Positions 23,736 to 30,954 of a stretch of 57,069 bases of DNA are shown here, piece by piece. Position 1 is the stretch's first letter. Each line of letters opens with the position of its first letter. Source of the stretch: Streptomyces aurantiogriseus (GTDB taxonomy: Bacteria; Actinomycetota; Actinomycetes; Streptomycetales; Streptomycetaceae); assembly GCF_014649375.1 (NCBI RefSeq), contig NZ_BMSX01000041.1, forward strand, positions 1 to 57,069, in the 5' to 3' direction. The notes beneath the pieces were generated by a model, which did not search any database, was not told where the DNA came from, and was given only the letters and a program-made list of their open reading frames with translations. Both the position numbers and the translations under genes were made by a program.

Positions 23736-24163
23736 TCCTCGCGGTAGCCGGGCCGATCGCCGTACACGAGCACGAGCAGGCGAAGAGCGTATTCGAGGGC
23801 TGAGGCGTAGCCACTCACGAACACGGCGGGAGGGTAGACGCCCTGAACGAACTCGGGGTGCGGGAGTTCCGAGTTGCGCTTCGCGGCCTCGTACGTTGTG
23901 AGCAGCTGCCGCTTGGCGTCGATCTCGCGCAGCACCCGCACCGGATCATGCGCTGCGATGTGCAGCGCGTCCTCGGTCGACTCGAACACGGAAGCCTCGC
24001 CGCCCCACCGGCCGCCCGCCACGACAGCCGTCGTCCGGTCGGCGGCGTAGATTGCCTCGGCGTACTCCCCGCTGTCGACAGACCAGGGACCCTGAGTTGC
24101 CGTCCGCGCGATCCGCTCGTCCTCGTCGAGCTGCTCGCCCAACCACCGCACCAACTCATCCAT
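23723..24163 (-). CDS. DUF6221-like protein
   Basis: 146 residues from ATG 24163. MDELVRWLGEQLDEDERIARTA, GPWSVDSGEY and HIAAHDPVRVLREIDAKRQLLTTYE closely follow the DUF6221 pattern. Middle gene of a leftward operon, overlapping both neighbours. Function unknown. A longer in-frame extension upstream is implausibly Arg/Ser-rich and was excluded. Confidence 0.75.
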   Translation of the reverse strand: MDELVRWLGEQLDEDERIARTATQGPWSVDSGEYAEAIYAADRTTAVVAGGRWGGEASVFESTEDALHIAAHDPVRVLREIDAKRQLLTTYEAAKRNSELPHPEFVQGVYPPAVFVSGYASALEYALRLLVLVYGDRPGYREEWRP

Positions 24164-24659
24164 CCGACGCCTCCGGCTCGTCGGCCGACTGGCGCAGCGC
24201 CGTCGCGATCGCCCGGACCGCCGCGTTCCACGTCTGATCCTGATCCGAGTCCGTGATCCCGTCGAGGAACTCCTGCTCGACCGCCTCAGCCGCGAGGCGT
24301 AGCACCTTCGCCCGGTAGGCGTCGATCTTCTCGCTCGCGCGCTCCGAGATCTCGGGCGAGTGCTCCTTGCCCTGCATCGCAAAGGCGTACAGGTCCTGGC
24401 GGGCGTCCATCGGTTCTCCTTGCTGGTGGCTGACGAACTGGTCGCGCTTTTTGCCCTGCTGCTTCGGGTTCGCCCGGAACCAGGCGTCCACCTCGTCGGC
24501 TCGATACAGGGTCTTGGTGGAGCCCTCGACGGCCACAGGCTGAGGAAAGGTGCTGCTGCGCCGGTACGTGTGCAGCGCCGACCGACTGACCCCGTGATCC
24601 AGCTCGATCTGCTTCAAGGTGATCAAGCGGCTCCCCTCGCTCTCAGGGTTCTCGGGCAC
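24156..24659 (-). CDS. HTH/excisionase-type DNA-binding protein
   Basis: 167 residues from GTG 24659 (AAGGA upstream). Residues ~12-65 form a MerR/AlpA-like helix_turn_helix: ITLKQIELDHGVSRSALHTYRR, then FPQPV and TLYRADEVDAWF. The C-terminal ~80 residues are helical and acidic (ERASEKIDAYRAKVLRLAAEAVEQEF). First gene of the leftward operon; a perfect 19-bp palindrome lies 20 bp upstream. Regulator rather than excisionase is preferred because the integrase is of the serine type. Confidence 0.75.
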   Translation of the reverse strand: MPENPESEGSRLITLKQIELDHGVSRSALHTYRRSSTFPQPVAVEGSTKTLYRADEVDAWFRANPKQQGKKRDQFVSHQQGEPMDARQDLYAFAMQGKEHSPEISERASEKIDAYRAKVLRLAAEAVEQEFLDGITDSDQDQTWNAAVRAIATALRQSADEPEASDG

Positions 24660-24678
24660 GGCTCCATCCTTCCTGAGG

Positions 24679-24697
24679 TTCTGGACATTGTCCAGAA
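24679..24697. promoter_or_regulatory. Perfect 19-bp palindrome upstream of the HTH gene
   Basis: TTCTGGACATTGTCCAGAA: 9-bp arms around one central base, 20 bp before the leftward GTG at 24659. A second small inverted repeat, TGCCA(3)TGGCA, follows at 24702-24712. Best read as the operator of the adjacent HTH protein. Confidence 0.7.
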
Positions 24698-24729
24698 GCT
24701 CTGCCACTCTGGCACTGCACCAACAGAAC

Positions 24730-24764
24730 GGCCCCGGTCGGGCTCTCACACACCGACCGGGGCC
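24730..24764. terminator. GC-rich hairpin in a divergent intergenic region
   Basis: 12-bp perfect stem GGCCCCGGTCGG/CCGACCGGGGCC with an 11-nt loop. It lies between two divergent operons, where a terminator is not expected; it may block antisense read-through or act in the 5' leader of the rightward transcript. Confidence 0.6.
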
Positions 24765-24800
24765 AGCCAATCCCACCTGCCGTGAACAGGAAGGACAGCC

Positions 24801-25028
24801 GTGCAAGAGCGTAACGGCCAAGCCCCGCAGCAGCCCACCCCCGCGCTCGACGCCTACGCCCAGGCCTCCCAAAACTGCCGCGACATCACCCAGCAAGTCG
24901 GCGTCCGCAACTGCGACGACGACCCCAACTGGCGCGCCGCCGAACTCGTCGCCGAAGCCCGCTTCAACGAAGCCCAAGCCGCCGGGCACAGCATCGACGA
25001 GATCCTGAAGGCGGGGCGGAAGGCATGA
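24801..25028 (+). CDS. Small hypothetical protein
   Basis: 75 residues from GTG 24801 with AGGAAGGAC upstream. Acidic, Ala/Gln-rich helices with two cysteines (NCRDITQQVGVRNCDDD). First gene of the rightward operon leading to the transfer module. Function unknown. Confidence 0.6.
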   Translation: MQERNGQAPQQPTPALDAYAQASQNCRDITQQVGVRNCDDDPNWRAAELVAEARFNEAQAAGHSIDEILKAGRKA

Positions 25029-25231
25029 GCCACCAGCCCATCCCCCGCGCGGACGCCGTCCAAACGGCCATCGCCGCCACCCAGGCCTACGCCGCCCAAC
25101 CTGGCGAGCACGCCGAGCAAGTCCTCAGGACCGCCGTCCAAACCGCGCTCCATGCTGGCGCCACCCCCGACGACCTCCGCGCCGCGCTCGACGCCAAGCA
25201 AACCCGCGACCGGCAAGCGACGCAAGGGTGA
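25025..25231 (+). CDS. Small helical hypothetical protein
   Basis: 68 residues, ATGA overlap. Ala-rich helices (DAVQTAIAATQAYAAQPGEHAEQVLRTAVQTAL) resembling small plasmid-encoded proteins. Function unknown. Confidence 0.6.
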   Translation: MSHQPIPRADAVQTAIAATQAYAAQPGEHAEQVLRTAVQTALHAGATPDDLRAALDAKQTRDRQATQG

Positions 25232-25323
25232 CCCGGCCCATCAGCCGCGCCACCATGCGCGCCCTCACCCTCCTCGCCCTCGCCGCCACCAGCATCGCCC
25301 TCGCCTACGCCACCCGCCACTAA
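25228..25323 (+). CDS. 31-residue membrane peptide
   Basis: GTG at 25228 overlaps the upstream stop. One hydrophobic helix (MRALTLLALAATSIALAYA) with a basic N-terminus. Supported by coupling to its neighbour and by a hairpin directly after it. Confidence 0.5.
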   Translation: MTRPISRATMRALTLLALAATSIALAYATRH

Positions 25324-25335
25324 CCCCCACAAGCA

Positions 25336-25383
25336 GCCGGGCTGGCGGACCCACAGGCTCCCCACCCGTCCCGCCAGCCCGGC
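25336..25383. terminator. GC-rich hairpin
   Basis: 13-bp perfect stem (GCCGGGCTGGCGG/CCGCCAGCCCGGC) with a 22-nt loop after the membrane-peptide gene. Confidence 0.6.
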
Positions 25384-25406
25384 ACCCCAACCGAGAGGAG
25401 CCCGCC

Positions 25407-25598
25407 ATGGGCCTCTTCAAGAGCCACGACAACCCCAACTTCCCCCGCGAGATCACCGACGGCAACGGCGACACCTGGCGCAACGCCGCCGACATCATGC
25501 CCGGCCGCAACAACCAACCCGTCTACACCCCCGAGACCGGCCCCGAGGGTCCGGCCCTGACCCCGTCCGAGATCGAGCGCGAGTACGGCCGCCGCTGA
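25407..25598 (+). CDS. Small hypothetical protein
   Basis: 63 residues; ATG 25407 with GAGAGGAG upstream. Begins MGLFKSHDNPNFPREITDGNG, polar throughout, ends SEIEREYGRR. No family recognised. Followed by 92 bp without a gene, in which I see nothing clear. Confidence 0.6.
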   Translation: MGLFKSHDNPNFPREITDGNGDTWRNAADIMPGRNNQPVYTPETGPEGPALTPSEIEREYGRR

Positions 25599-25690
25599 CC
25601 GGTAGCCCACGGGGCTCGTCTCGTACGCGGGCCCTGGAGATCCGGCCAGCCCACCCCGACCACGCCCTGATCTGAGAGGACCGCACTCCC

Positions 25691-26890
25691 GTGACCGCAG
25701 CCCCCCAGCCCCCGGCCGGCACCGAGCCGAACCGCCCCGGCGGCACCCTCGCGCCCGCCGCGCCAGGGAACCCGCTGCAGCCACTCACCCGGACCCAGAA
25801 GATCCTCACCGGCATCGTCGTCGGATCCGTCCTCATCATCGCCACCCTCGGCTTCATCGGCTCCTACAGCGCCGTCACCGAACTCGCCCTCACCAAGGGA
25901 TTCGGCCGGTTCGCCCACGCCTTCCCCCTCGCCGTCGACGCCGGCATCATCGCCTTCCTCGCCCTCGACCTCCTCCTCACCTGGCGGCGTATCCCCTTCC
26001 CGCTGCTCCGTCAGACAGCCTGGGGGCTGACCGCTGCCACCATCGCCTTCAACGCCGCGACCGCGTGGCCCGACAGGCTCGGCGTCGGCATGCACGCCAC
26101 CATCCCGGTCCTGTTTGTCATCGCCGTCGAAGCTGCTCGGCACGCGATCGGCCGGATTGCCGACATCACCGCGGACCGGCACTTGGAAGGGATCCGCTGG
26201 ACCCGGTGGCTGCTCGCGTTCCCGTCTACGTTCCGGCTGTGGCGGCGCAGGACGCTGTGGGAGCTGCGTTCGTATGACGAGGCGCTGCGGATGGAGCAGC
26301 AGCGGCTCGTCTACCGGGCTCGGTTGCGTGCCACCTACGGTCGGGCGTGGCGGTGGAGGGCTCCGGTGGAGGCGGTGCTGCCGTTGCGTCTGGCGCGCTT
26401 CGGGCTGCCAGTCGGAGCGCCCGTGCCAGTGGACGAGGGCGCCCCGAAGGCGCTCCCGCCCGTCGTCGTCGAGGCGCCCCAGAGCGCCCCGGACGCTGAG
26501 GTTCCGGCCGCTGTCGAGGCGCCCTCAGCACCCGCCCCGGAGCGCCCCAAGCCCTCGGCTGAGAGCGCCCCGGAAGCGCCCCCCGCCGTCGCCCCGGAGC
26601 GCCCCGAGAGCGCCCCGACCCCCAAGGCCAAGGCGCCCCGCAAGGCGCCCTCAAAGCGCCCCGGCAAGGTCACCCGCACCGACGCCAAGACCGCCCTCAA
26701 GGCGCTCTACGGGGCGCTCTCAAGGCGCCCCCTCGAAGGCGAACTCATCGACGAGCTGAAGCGCATCGGCTACCTGCACACCTCCCGCCAGCACGCCAAC
26801 AAACTCCGCTCCGAGATCGAGGCCGACGAACCCCAGCTGGCCGCCCTCGGATCCGACAACGTCCGCGCCCTCACCGGAACCGAAGGCTGA
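25691..26890 (+). CDS. DUF2637/Spd-like membrane protein with DNA-binding-like tail
   Basis: 399 residues from GTG 25691. Four hydrophobic helices in residues ~38-155 (ILTGIVVGSVLIIATLGFIGSY, AFPLAVDAGIIAFLALDLLL, GLTAATIAFNAATAW, TIPVLFVIAVEAARHAIG) match the DUF2637 proteins that accompany transfer genes on Streptomyces plasmids and ICEs. A ~90-residue Ala/Pro/Glu/Lys linker follows. The last ~65 residues look like an HTH (TALKALYGALSRRPLEGELIDELKRIG). The linker-coding DNA carries the phased GCGCCCC array. Likely acts with the translocase downstream. Confidence 0.75.
   Translation: MTAAPQPPAGTEPNRPGGTLAPAAPGNPLQPLTRTQKILTGIVVGSVLIIATLGFIGSYSAVTELALTKGFGRFAHAFPLAVDAGIIAFLALDLLLTWRRIPFPLLRQTAWGLTAATIAFNAATAWPDRLGVGMHATIPVLFVIAVEAARHAIGRIADITADRHLEGIRWTRWLLAFPSTFRLWRRRTLWELRSYDEALRMEQQRLVYRARLRATYGRAWRWRAPVEAVLPLRLARFGLPVGAPVPVDEGAPKALPPVVVEAPQSAPDAEVPAAVEAPSAPAPERPKPSAESAPEAPPAVAPERPESAPTPKAKAPRKAPSKRPGKVTRTDAKTALKALYGALSRRPLEGELIDELKRIGYLHTSRQHANKLRSEIEADEPQLAALGSDNVRALTGTEG
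26417..26731 (+). repeat. Helically phased GCGCCCC array within the coding sequence
   Basis: Eleven exact copies of GCGCCCC on the + strand at 26439, 26474, 26484, 26542, 26565, 26576, 26599, 26610, 26633, 26656 and 26725. Variants with one or two changes lie at 26417, 26450, 26519, 26645, 26702 and 26714. Distances between successive sites (22, 11, 24, 10, 35, 23, 23, 11, 23, 11, 23, 12, 11, 46, 12, 11) are close to multiples of 11.5 bp. The exact copies occur in all three codon phases (3, 4 and 4 times), encoding EAP, SAP or ERP/KRP. The DNA motif rather than the peptide is therefore conserved. Confidence 0.8.
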
Positions 26891-26897
26891 CCCCGCC

Positions 26898-27197
26898 ATG
26901 ACCAAGCCGACGCTCCTCCTCACCGCCACGGCCGGCCTGATCGCCGCGATCGTGGCCGTGTCCTGGTTCCCCGCCAGCCCTCTCCTCGCCGCGCTGGTCG
27001 GCTACACCGCTGTGGTCGGCACGCTCGCCCACGGCACCGGCGCCCCGGTCCTGCGCACCCTCGGCGCGTCCGTCGTGATCCTTGCCGCGGCCGTCGCCAT
27101 GCTGCTCCGCGTCCTCCGCCAGGTGATCGACATCGCGCTGTGGATCCTCACCGCAGGCGCCGGCGCCGCCCTCTACACCGCCAAGGCCACCGCATGA
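26898..27197 (+). CDS. Small multi-helix membrane protein (Spd-like)
   Basis: 99 residues with three hydrophobic helices (LLLTATAGLIAAIVAVSW, LLAALVGYTAVVGTLAHG, LGASVVILAAAVAMLLRVL and a following hydrophobic end). Sits between the DUF2637 gene and the translocase and overlaps the latter by 4 bp, the position of small spread (Spd) proteins on Streptomyces plasmids. Assignment rests on context and topology. Confidence 0.65.
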   Translation: MTKPTLLLTATAGLIAAIVAVSWFPASPLLAALVGYTAVVGTLAHGTGAPVLRTLGASVVILAAAVAMLLRVLRQVIDIALWILTAGAGAALYTAKATA

Positions 27198-29128
27198 ACC
27201 AGCCTGTGTACACGCCGATCCCGATGACGATGACGACGGACGGCGCAACGACGACGTACAAAATCCCAGGTCAGCCCATTGCGCGTCCGTCGTCGTCATC
27301 GTCGTCGTCATCTGTCTGGGCCAGCTGCGCCCTATGCGCCACCCGTCTCGGCCGGTGGCTGTCCCGGCGCCGCTACGAACTCGCCCCCGCGGGCGGCACC
27401 ACCACCCTCACCGTCCTCGGTCTCGCCCAGGGCGGTGTTGGCCCGGCCGTCGCCTACGGTGCGCTCGCCGCGCTGTCCGGTGCCGGCGCTGTGGCCGGCC
27501 TGAAGTACAAGAATCCCGCGGTCACGCACGTCGGCGCGGCCGGGGCCATCGCCCTGGCGGACATCAGCACCGCGGCGGCGGCCGGGTTCTCGTGGCCGAC
27601 CGCGACCGCTTGGGCGTTGGCCACGGGCGCGGCGTATGGGGTGTACGGGCCGTGGCTTGCCGGGCAGCGCAACGCCCGGATGAAGCTGCACGTGGACACG
27701 GTCAAGGCCAAGGGCGCGGTCCCGGAGGCGCTTGGCCTGGAAGCCGCCGACCCCGGGCTGACCGGCGCCTCGCCGGAGGAGACGGCGCTGCGCCGTGGGT
27801 TCCACGCCCTCACCGGCGCGGTCCCCCTCGCGGTGCACGCGTTCCACCGGGGCCCGGACGGCTCGTGGTCGTGCATCCTCAAGACCCCGCCCGGCCGCAA
27901 CACCGCGCCCGCGGTGCTGGCCAAGCGCGCGGCGCAACTGCAGGCCAACATGGGCGTGCCGGGCCGACTCACCCTCGCCGAGGGCCCGGAGCCCAACGAC
28001 CTGATCGTCAAGGTCGCCCTGTCCGACGCGCTCGCGGCCACGTTGGAGGTCACTGACACTGGCGTCACCACCTGCCGCGAACCCGTCCTCCTCGGCCGCG
28101 ACGAGGACGGCAACGAGTTCCTGCTGCGCCTCCTCTACCGGCACACGCTGGTGGCCGGCGCCTCCGACTGGGGGAAGTCCGGCATCGTCAATCTGATCCT
28201 CAAGCGGTTGAACCGGTGCGAGGACGTCGACCTGTACGGCATCGACATGAAGCCCGGAGCGCCCGAGCTCGGCCCGTGGCGCGGCCGGATGAAGGCGCTG
28301 GCGACGAACGCGGGGGAGGCGCGGGCGCTGCTGGAGTGGATCCGCGGCGAATGCGACCGCCGTGGCGCGATCCTTGCCGAACTGTCCCGCCAGGCGATGG
28401 CCGAGGGACGCGGCCCGGTCCGCAAGTGGATCCCCGGCGTGCACGGCAGTGCGATCTTCCTGGTGACGGACGAGCTCGCCGAGTTGGTGCGTCAGGATCC
28501 GGAGCTTGCCGAGATGTACGAGTCGCTGCTGGCCATCATGCGGTTCCTCGCCATGCAGTGCGTCTCCGCGACCCAGCAGCCCAGCCGCAAGGTGTTCGGA
28601 GGCTCGACGGATGCCCGCGGCAACTACGCCAACCGCATCTCCACCCGCGCTGGCGAGGCCGGACACGGCCCGCTCATCTTCGGGCAGGGCTGCCAGACCA
28701 ACGGCTGGCGGCCCGAGCTCCTCGACCTGCCGGGCAAGTTCCTCGCCCAGACGCCCGAGCACGACACCCCGCGCGTCTACCGGGCCGAGTACGTGTCCGA
28801 CCTGGATATCGCCGAAGAGGTCGGCTTCTACTACAGCGACGTCCGCGACACCGAGCCGCAGCCCGCGATCACCGATGAACCGTGGGTCGAGCAGTTCGCG
28901 CCGCTCCGGTTCCCCGACGGCAGCCAGGTAGGGCGTGGCCAGTGGCCGGACCTGTACCGGCAGTTTGCCGACATGGCCGACGGTGCGACGAAGAAGGAAC
29001 TCGCGCAGGCCTGCAACATCAGCCGTGACACGGCGATGCGCGCGATCGAGGAGTGGACCCGGCACGGTGTTCGCGAGCGCCGGGATGGCCGGTCCACCCG
29101 CTACTACCTGCCGAAGGAGGGGGCGTGA
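27194..29128 (+). CDS. FtsK/TraB-type DNA translocase
   Basis: 644 residues from ATG 27194. N-terminal ~200 residues: a Ser8 run, CALC, then several hydrophobic helices (membrane anchor). Motor domain: Walker A GASDWGKSG, VDLYGIDMKPG, Walker B AIFLVTDELAEL, then FLAMQCVSATQQPSR and NRISTRAGEAGHG as in SpoIIIE/FtsK and Streptomyces TraB. The C-terminal ~70 residues are a winged helix (KKELAQACNISRDTAMRAIEEW) comparable to the DNA-reading gamma domain of FtsK/TraB. It would pump double-stranded DNA, either between hyphal compartments or during phage DNA handling. Rare in a phage genome in this plasmid-like context. Confidence 0.87.
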   Translation: MNQPVYTPIPMTMTTDGATTTYKIPGQPIARPSSSSSSSSVWASCALCATRLGRWLSRRRYELAPAGGTTTLTVLGLAQGGVGPAVAYGALAALSGAGAVAGLKYKNPAVTHVGAAGAIALADISTAAAAGFSWPTATAWALATGAAYGVYGPWLAGQRNARMKLHVDTVKAKGAVPEALGLEAADPGLTGASPEETALRRGFHALTGAVPLAVHAFHRGPDGSWSCILKTPPGRNTAPAVLAKRAAQLQANMGVPGRLTLAEGPEPNDLIVKVALSDALAATLEVTDTGVTTCREPVLLGRDEDGNEFLLRLLYRHTLVAGASDWGKSGIVNLILKRLNRCEDVDLYGIDMKPGAPELGPWRGRMKALATNAGEARALLEWIRGECDRRGAILAELSRQAMAEGRGPVRKWIPGVHGSAIFLVTDELAELVRQDPELAEMYESLLAIMRFLAMQCVSATQQPSRKVFGGSTDARGNYANRISTRAGEAGHGPLIFGQGCQTNGWRPELLDLPGKFLAQTPEHDTPRVYRAEYVSDLDIAEEVGFYYSDVRDTEPQPAITDEPWVEQFAPLRFPDGSQVGRGQWPDLYRQFADMADGATKKELAQACNISRDTAMRAIEEWTRHGVRERRDGRSTRYYLPKEGA

Positions 29129-29580
29129 TGCCCGCCCTGCCCGAGCCGTACCAGCACTACGCCCAGCCCGGCCCGCACCTGGCGCGGCCGGCCCTGGTGG
29201 AGCTGTACGACGAGTCGGATCCGATCGTTCTCGTCGCCGACCCCTACGACCCGAACCGGTCGGTGGCCGTGCGCCGTTCCTCCCTGCAGCCCGCCACGCC
29301 CACGGCGCCGCGCGACCTCACCCCGCAACCGGTCCTCGACCCGCTCGCACAGCGCCTGCTCGGCGCCGGCCTCGGCGCCGGCGCGGCCGGTGCCGGTATC
29401 GGCTGGGGCATCGGGCAAGCCGCGGCCGGGATCGCGACGATCGGCGGGACAGCGGCCGCGGTGATGGTCCTCGTTCTGTGGCTGCTGGCCCGGTTGGGCG
29501 GCGGGCGCGGGTCGGTGACGATCCAGCAGGAAGTCCACAATCACGCACGGTGGTTCGGGAGGAACACCACGAACCTGTAG
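29128..29580 (+). CDS. Spd-like transfer-module protein
   Basis: 150 residues from ATG 29128. Polar N-terminus (EPYQHYAQPGPHLARPALVEL), a Gly/Ala-rich region (LLGAGLGAGAAGAGIGWGIG), one clear membrane helix (AAVMVLVLWLLARLG) and the tail VHNHARWFGRNTTNL. This tail style occurs in small proteins of Streptomyces ICEs. Last gene of the transfer module, followed by two strong hairpins. Confidence 0.65.
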   Translation: MPALPEPYQHYAQPGPHLARPALVELYDESDPIVLVADPYDPNRSVAVRRSSLQPATPTAPRDLTPQPVLDPLAQRLLGAGLGAGAAGAGIGWGIGQAAAGIATIGGTAAAVMVLVLWLLARLGGGRGSVTIQQEVHNHARWFGRNTTNL

Positions 29581-29598
29581 AAGCCGCGCCACACTAGA

Positions 29599-29621
29599 CG
29601 TGCCGGGAACAGCCCGGCACG
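29599..29621. terminator. Hairpin after the transfer module
   Basis: 9-bp perfect stem CGTGCCGGG/CCCGGCACG with a 5-nt loop, 18 bp after the stop at 29580. Confidence 0.65.
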
Positions 29622-29659
29622 AGGCCTCGGTCACCACCCCCCGTTGGTGACCGAGGCCT
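29622..29659. terminator. 15-bp bidirectional terminator
   Basis: AGGCCTCGGTCACCA pairs perfectly with TGGTGACCGAGGCCT around an 8-nt loop; it directly abuts the preceding hairpin and separates the convergent transfer module and lipoprotein gene. Confidence 0.8.
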
Positions 29660-29666
29660 TCGTCAT

Positions 29667-30128
29667 CTACTGCTGCGCCTCGTCCGCCTCCAACGCGAAC
29701 CGCAGCGCCGCCCCACCCGACATGATCGTCTGCGCATCGTCCGGACACGGCGACCCCGCGATGCCCGCGTTCTCGTCACCGAGGCACTCATGGTCGGTGT
29801 ACGCGTCGACAGCCTTGTCAATCTTCTCGATCTCTGCCGCGGTCCGCGGATACTTCGCGGGGCCGCCGGCCTCGTTCAGCGCGTTCTCCAGGTCGGTGAC
29901 GACGATGGCGATGTTGGTGAGGTGTTCGGCGCAGGCTTGGTCGCCGACCTGGTTGCAGATGGCGGTTTCGGTGCCGAGCGCAGTGGCGAGTTTGGGTGTC
30001 CACTCGGCGGACAGCGTGCCGGTGGTGGACGGGCTGGGCTTGCTGTCGTTGTTGTCGTTGCTGCTGTTGGAGCAGGCGGTGAGTGCGAGCGCGGCGAGCA
30101 GGATGAGCACGGGCGTGCGGTGGCGCAT
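29667..30128 (-). CDS. Prophage-encoded lipoprotein
   Basis: 153 residues. Signal peptide MRHRTPVLILLAALALTAC with an LTAC lipobox (Cys19), then a Ser/Asn/Asp-rich linker and a soluble domain with three further Cys (ICNQVG, QACAEH, ECLGDENAG...PCPDD) likely disulfide-bonded. Expected to be lipid-anchored on the outside of the membrane. Leftward, monocistronic and framed by terminators, so it is likely expressed independently of the lytic operon. A role in blocking superinfection is an inference. Confidence 0.8.
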   Translation of the reverse strand: MRHRTPVLILLAALALTACSNSSNDNNDSKPSPSTTGTLSAEWTPKLATALGTETAICNQVGDQACAEHLTNIAIVVTDLENALNEAGGPAKYPRTAAEIEKIDKAVDAYTDHECLGDENAGIAGSPCPDDAQTIMSGGAALRFALEADEAQQ

Positions 30129-30213
30129 TGGTGACCCCCCTTGGGTGTGTGCGGTGAGGGTAGGGCACGGGTCGGTTGGGGGGTGAGGGGTTGGCGGTGG
30201 TTTACACGCGTGG

Positions 30214-30244
30214 GGCCCCGCCCGGGGTGGTCTGGGGCGGGGCC
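30214..30244. terminator. Hairpin ending the small leftward operon
   Basis: 10-bp stem GGCCCCGCCC/GGGCGGGGCC with an 11-nt loop, just past the stop at 30249 (leftward) and upstream of the lipoprotein gene. Confidence 0.65.
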
Positions 30245-30248
30245 TTCG

Positions 30249-30437
30249 TCATGCGGTGCAGCACTCCGGGCATGGTGTCTGCCGGACGTGCTGCGCCTCG
30301 TCGGGTGTGAGGTGCACGAGTGGCCGCGGCTCGATGCCCTGGGCTGCGTTGCCCGCGCGGCCGGCTTGGAAGGCGGGGCAGTCTTCGCCGGTGTGGTAGC
30401 GCTCGCTGCGGTCGGTGGTGATGTAGTGGACGCTCAT
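30249..30437 (-). CDS. Small protein with CxxC
   Basis: 62 residues: VHYITTDRSERYHTGEDCPAFQ at the N-terminus and TPCPECC at the end. The Cys/His arrangement suggests zinc binding. Overlaps its upstream neighbour by 4 bp. Function unknown. Confidence 0.6.
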   Translation of the reverse strand: MSVHYITTDRSERYHTGEDCPAFQAGRAGNAAQGIEPRPLVHLTPDEAQHVRQTPCPECCTA

Positions 30438-30721
30438 GGGGTGGGCTCCTCACCTGGGCGCACGCCGTGCACTCTGTACGTGATCTCGCCGGGGTTCACC
30501 CGCACGCCCGTCGTTCGTGCCACCGACACGGCGAGCTGGCTGCGCTGCTCGTTGAGGAACCGGTCGCGCTCCTCGGCTGACGTCCCGTCCCACCAGTCGC
30601 GCAAGATCTGCGAGCGGTACTCACTGCGGTCGCCGGGCAGGCCGGGCACGGTCCAGCTCACGGGCAGGTACTCGTACTGCGAGGCGTCGGACAGGTCGAT
30701 CAACGGGTGTCGCTCGCTCAT
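30434..30721 (-). CDS. Small hypothetical protein
   Basis: 95 residues (RSEYRSQILRDWWDGTSAEERDRFLNEQ). Soluble, with a helical centre and a strand-rich end. Middle of the leftward overlapping operon; function unknown. Confidence 0.6.
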   Translation of the reverse strand: MSERHPLIDLSDASQYEYLPVSWTVPGLPGDRSEYRSQILRDWWDGTSAEERDRFLNEQRSQLAVSVARTTGVRVNPGEITYRVHGVRPGEEPTP

Positions 30722-30954
30722 GCGGTCTTCTCCTCGCTGCTCACCGGGCGCGGCTGGAACGCGGCACGCAGCGACGCCCCGACCTCAGCCAGCCGTGCGC
30801 CCATCGCTTCCCGCGCCTCGTCGCTGATCACAAGGCGAGGCATCGCGAACGGGGCCAGCTGGCCGGAGCCGTCGGGCAGCGGCGGGGTCTCGTCGTCGTG
30901 GCGGTCGAGCTGGTGACGGGCACGGTCGAGGCTCGGGTACGGGCGGTGGCTCAT
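30718..30954 (-). CDS. Small hypothetical protein
   Basis: 78 residues. Basic/acidic N-terminus (SLDRARHQLDRHDDE) and helical centre (SDEAREAMGARLAEVGASLRAAF). Overlaps neighbours on both sides. Function unknown. Confidence 0.6.
   Translation of the reverse strand: MSHRPYPSLDRARHQLDRHDDETPPLPDGSGQLAPFAMPRLVISDEAREAMGARLAEVGASLRAAFQPRPVSSEEKTA

Noticed and set aside
24156..24659. Excisionase (Xis) for the integrase
   Set aside because: The HTH is of a type also used by Xis proteins, but the integrase is a serine recombinase, which uses an RDF; a Gp3-like RDF is present at 7114.
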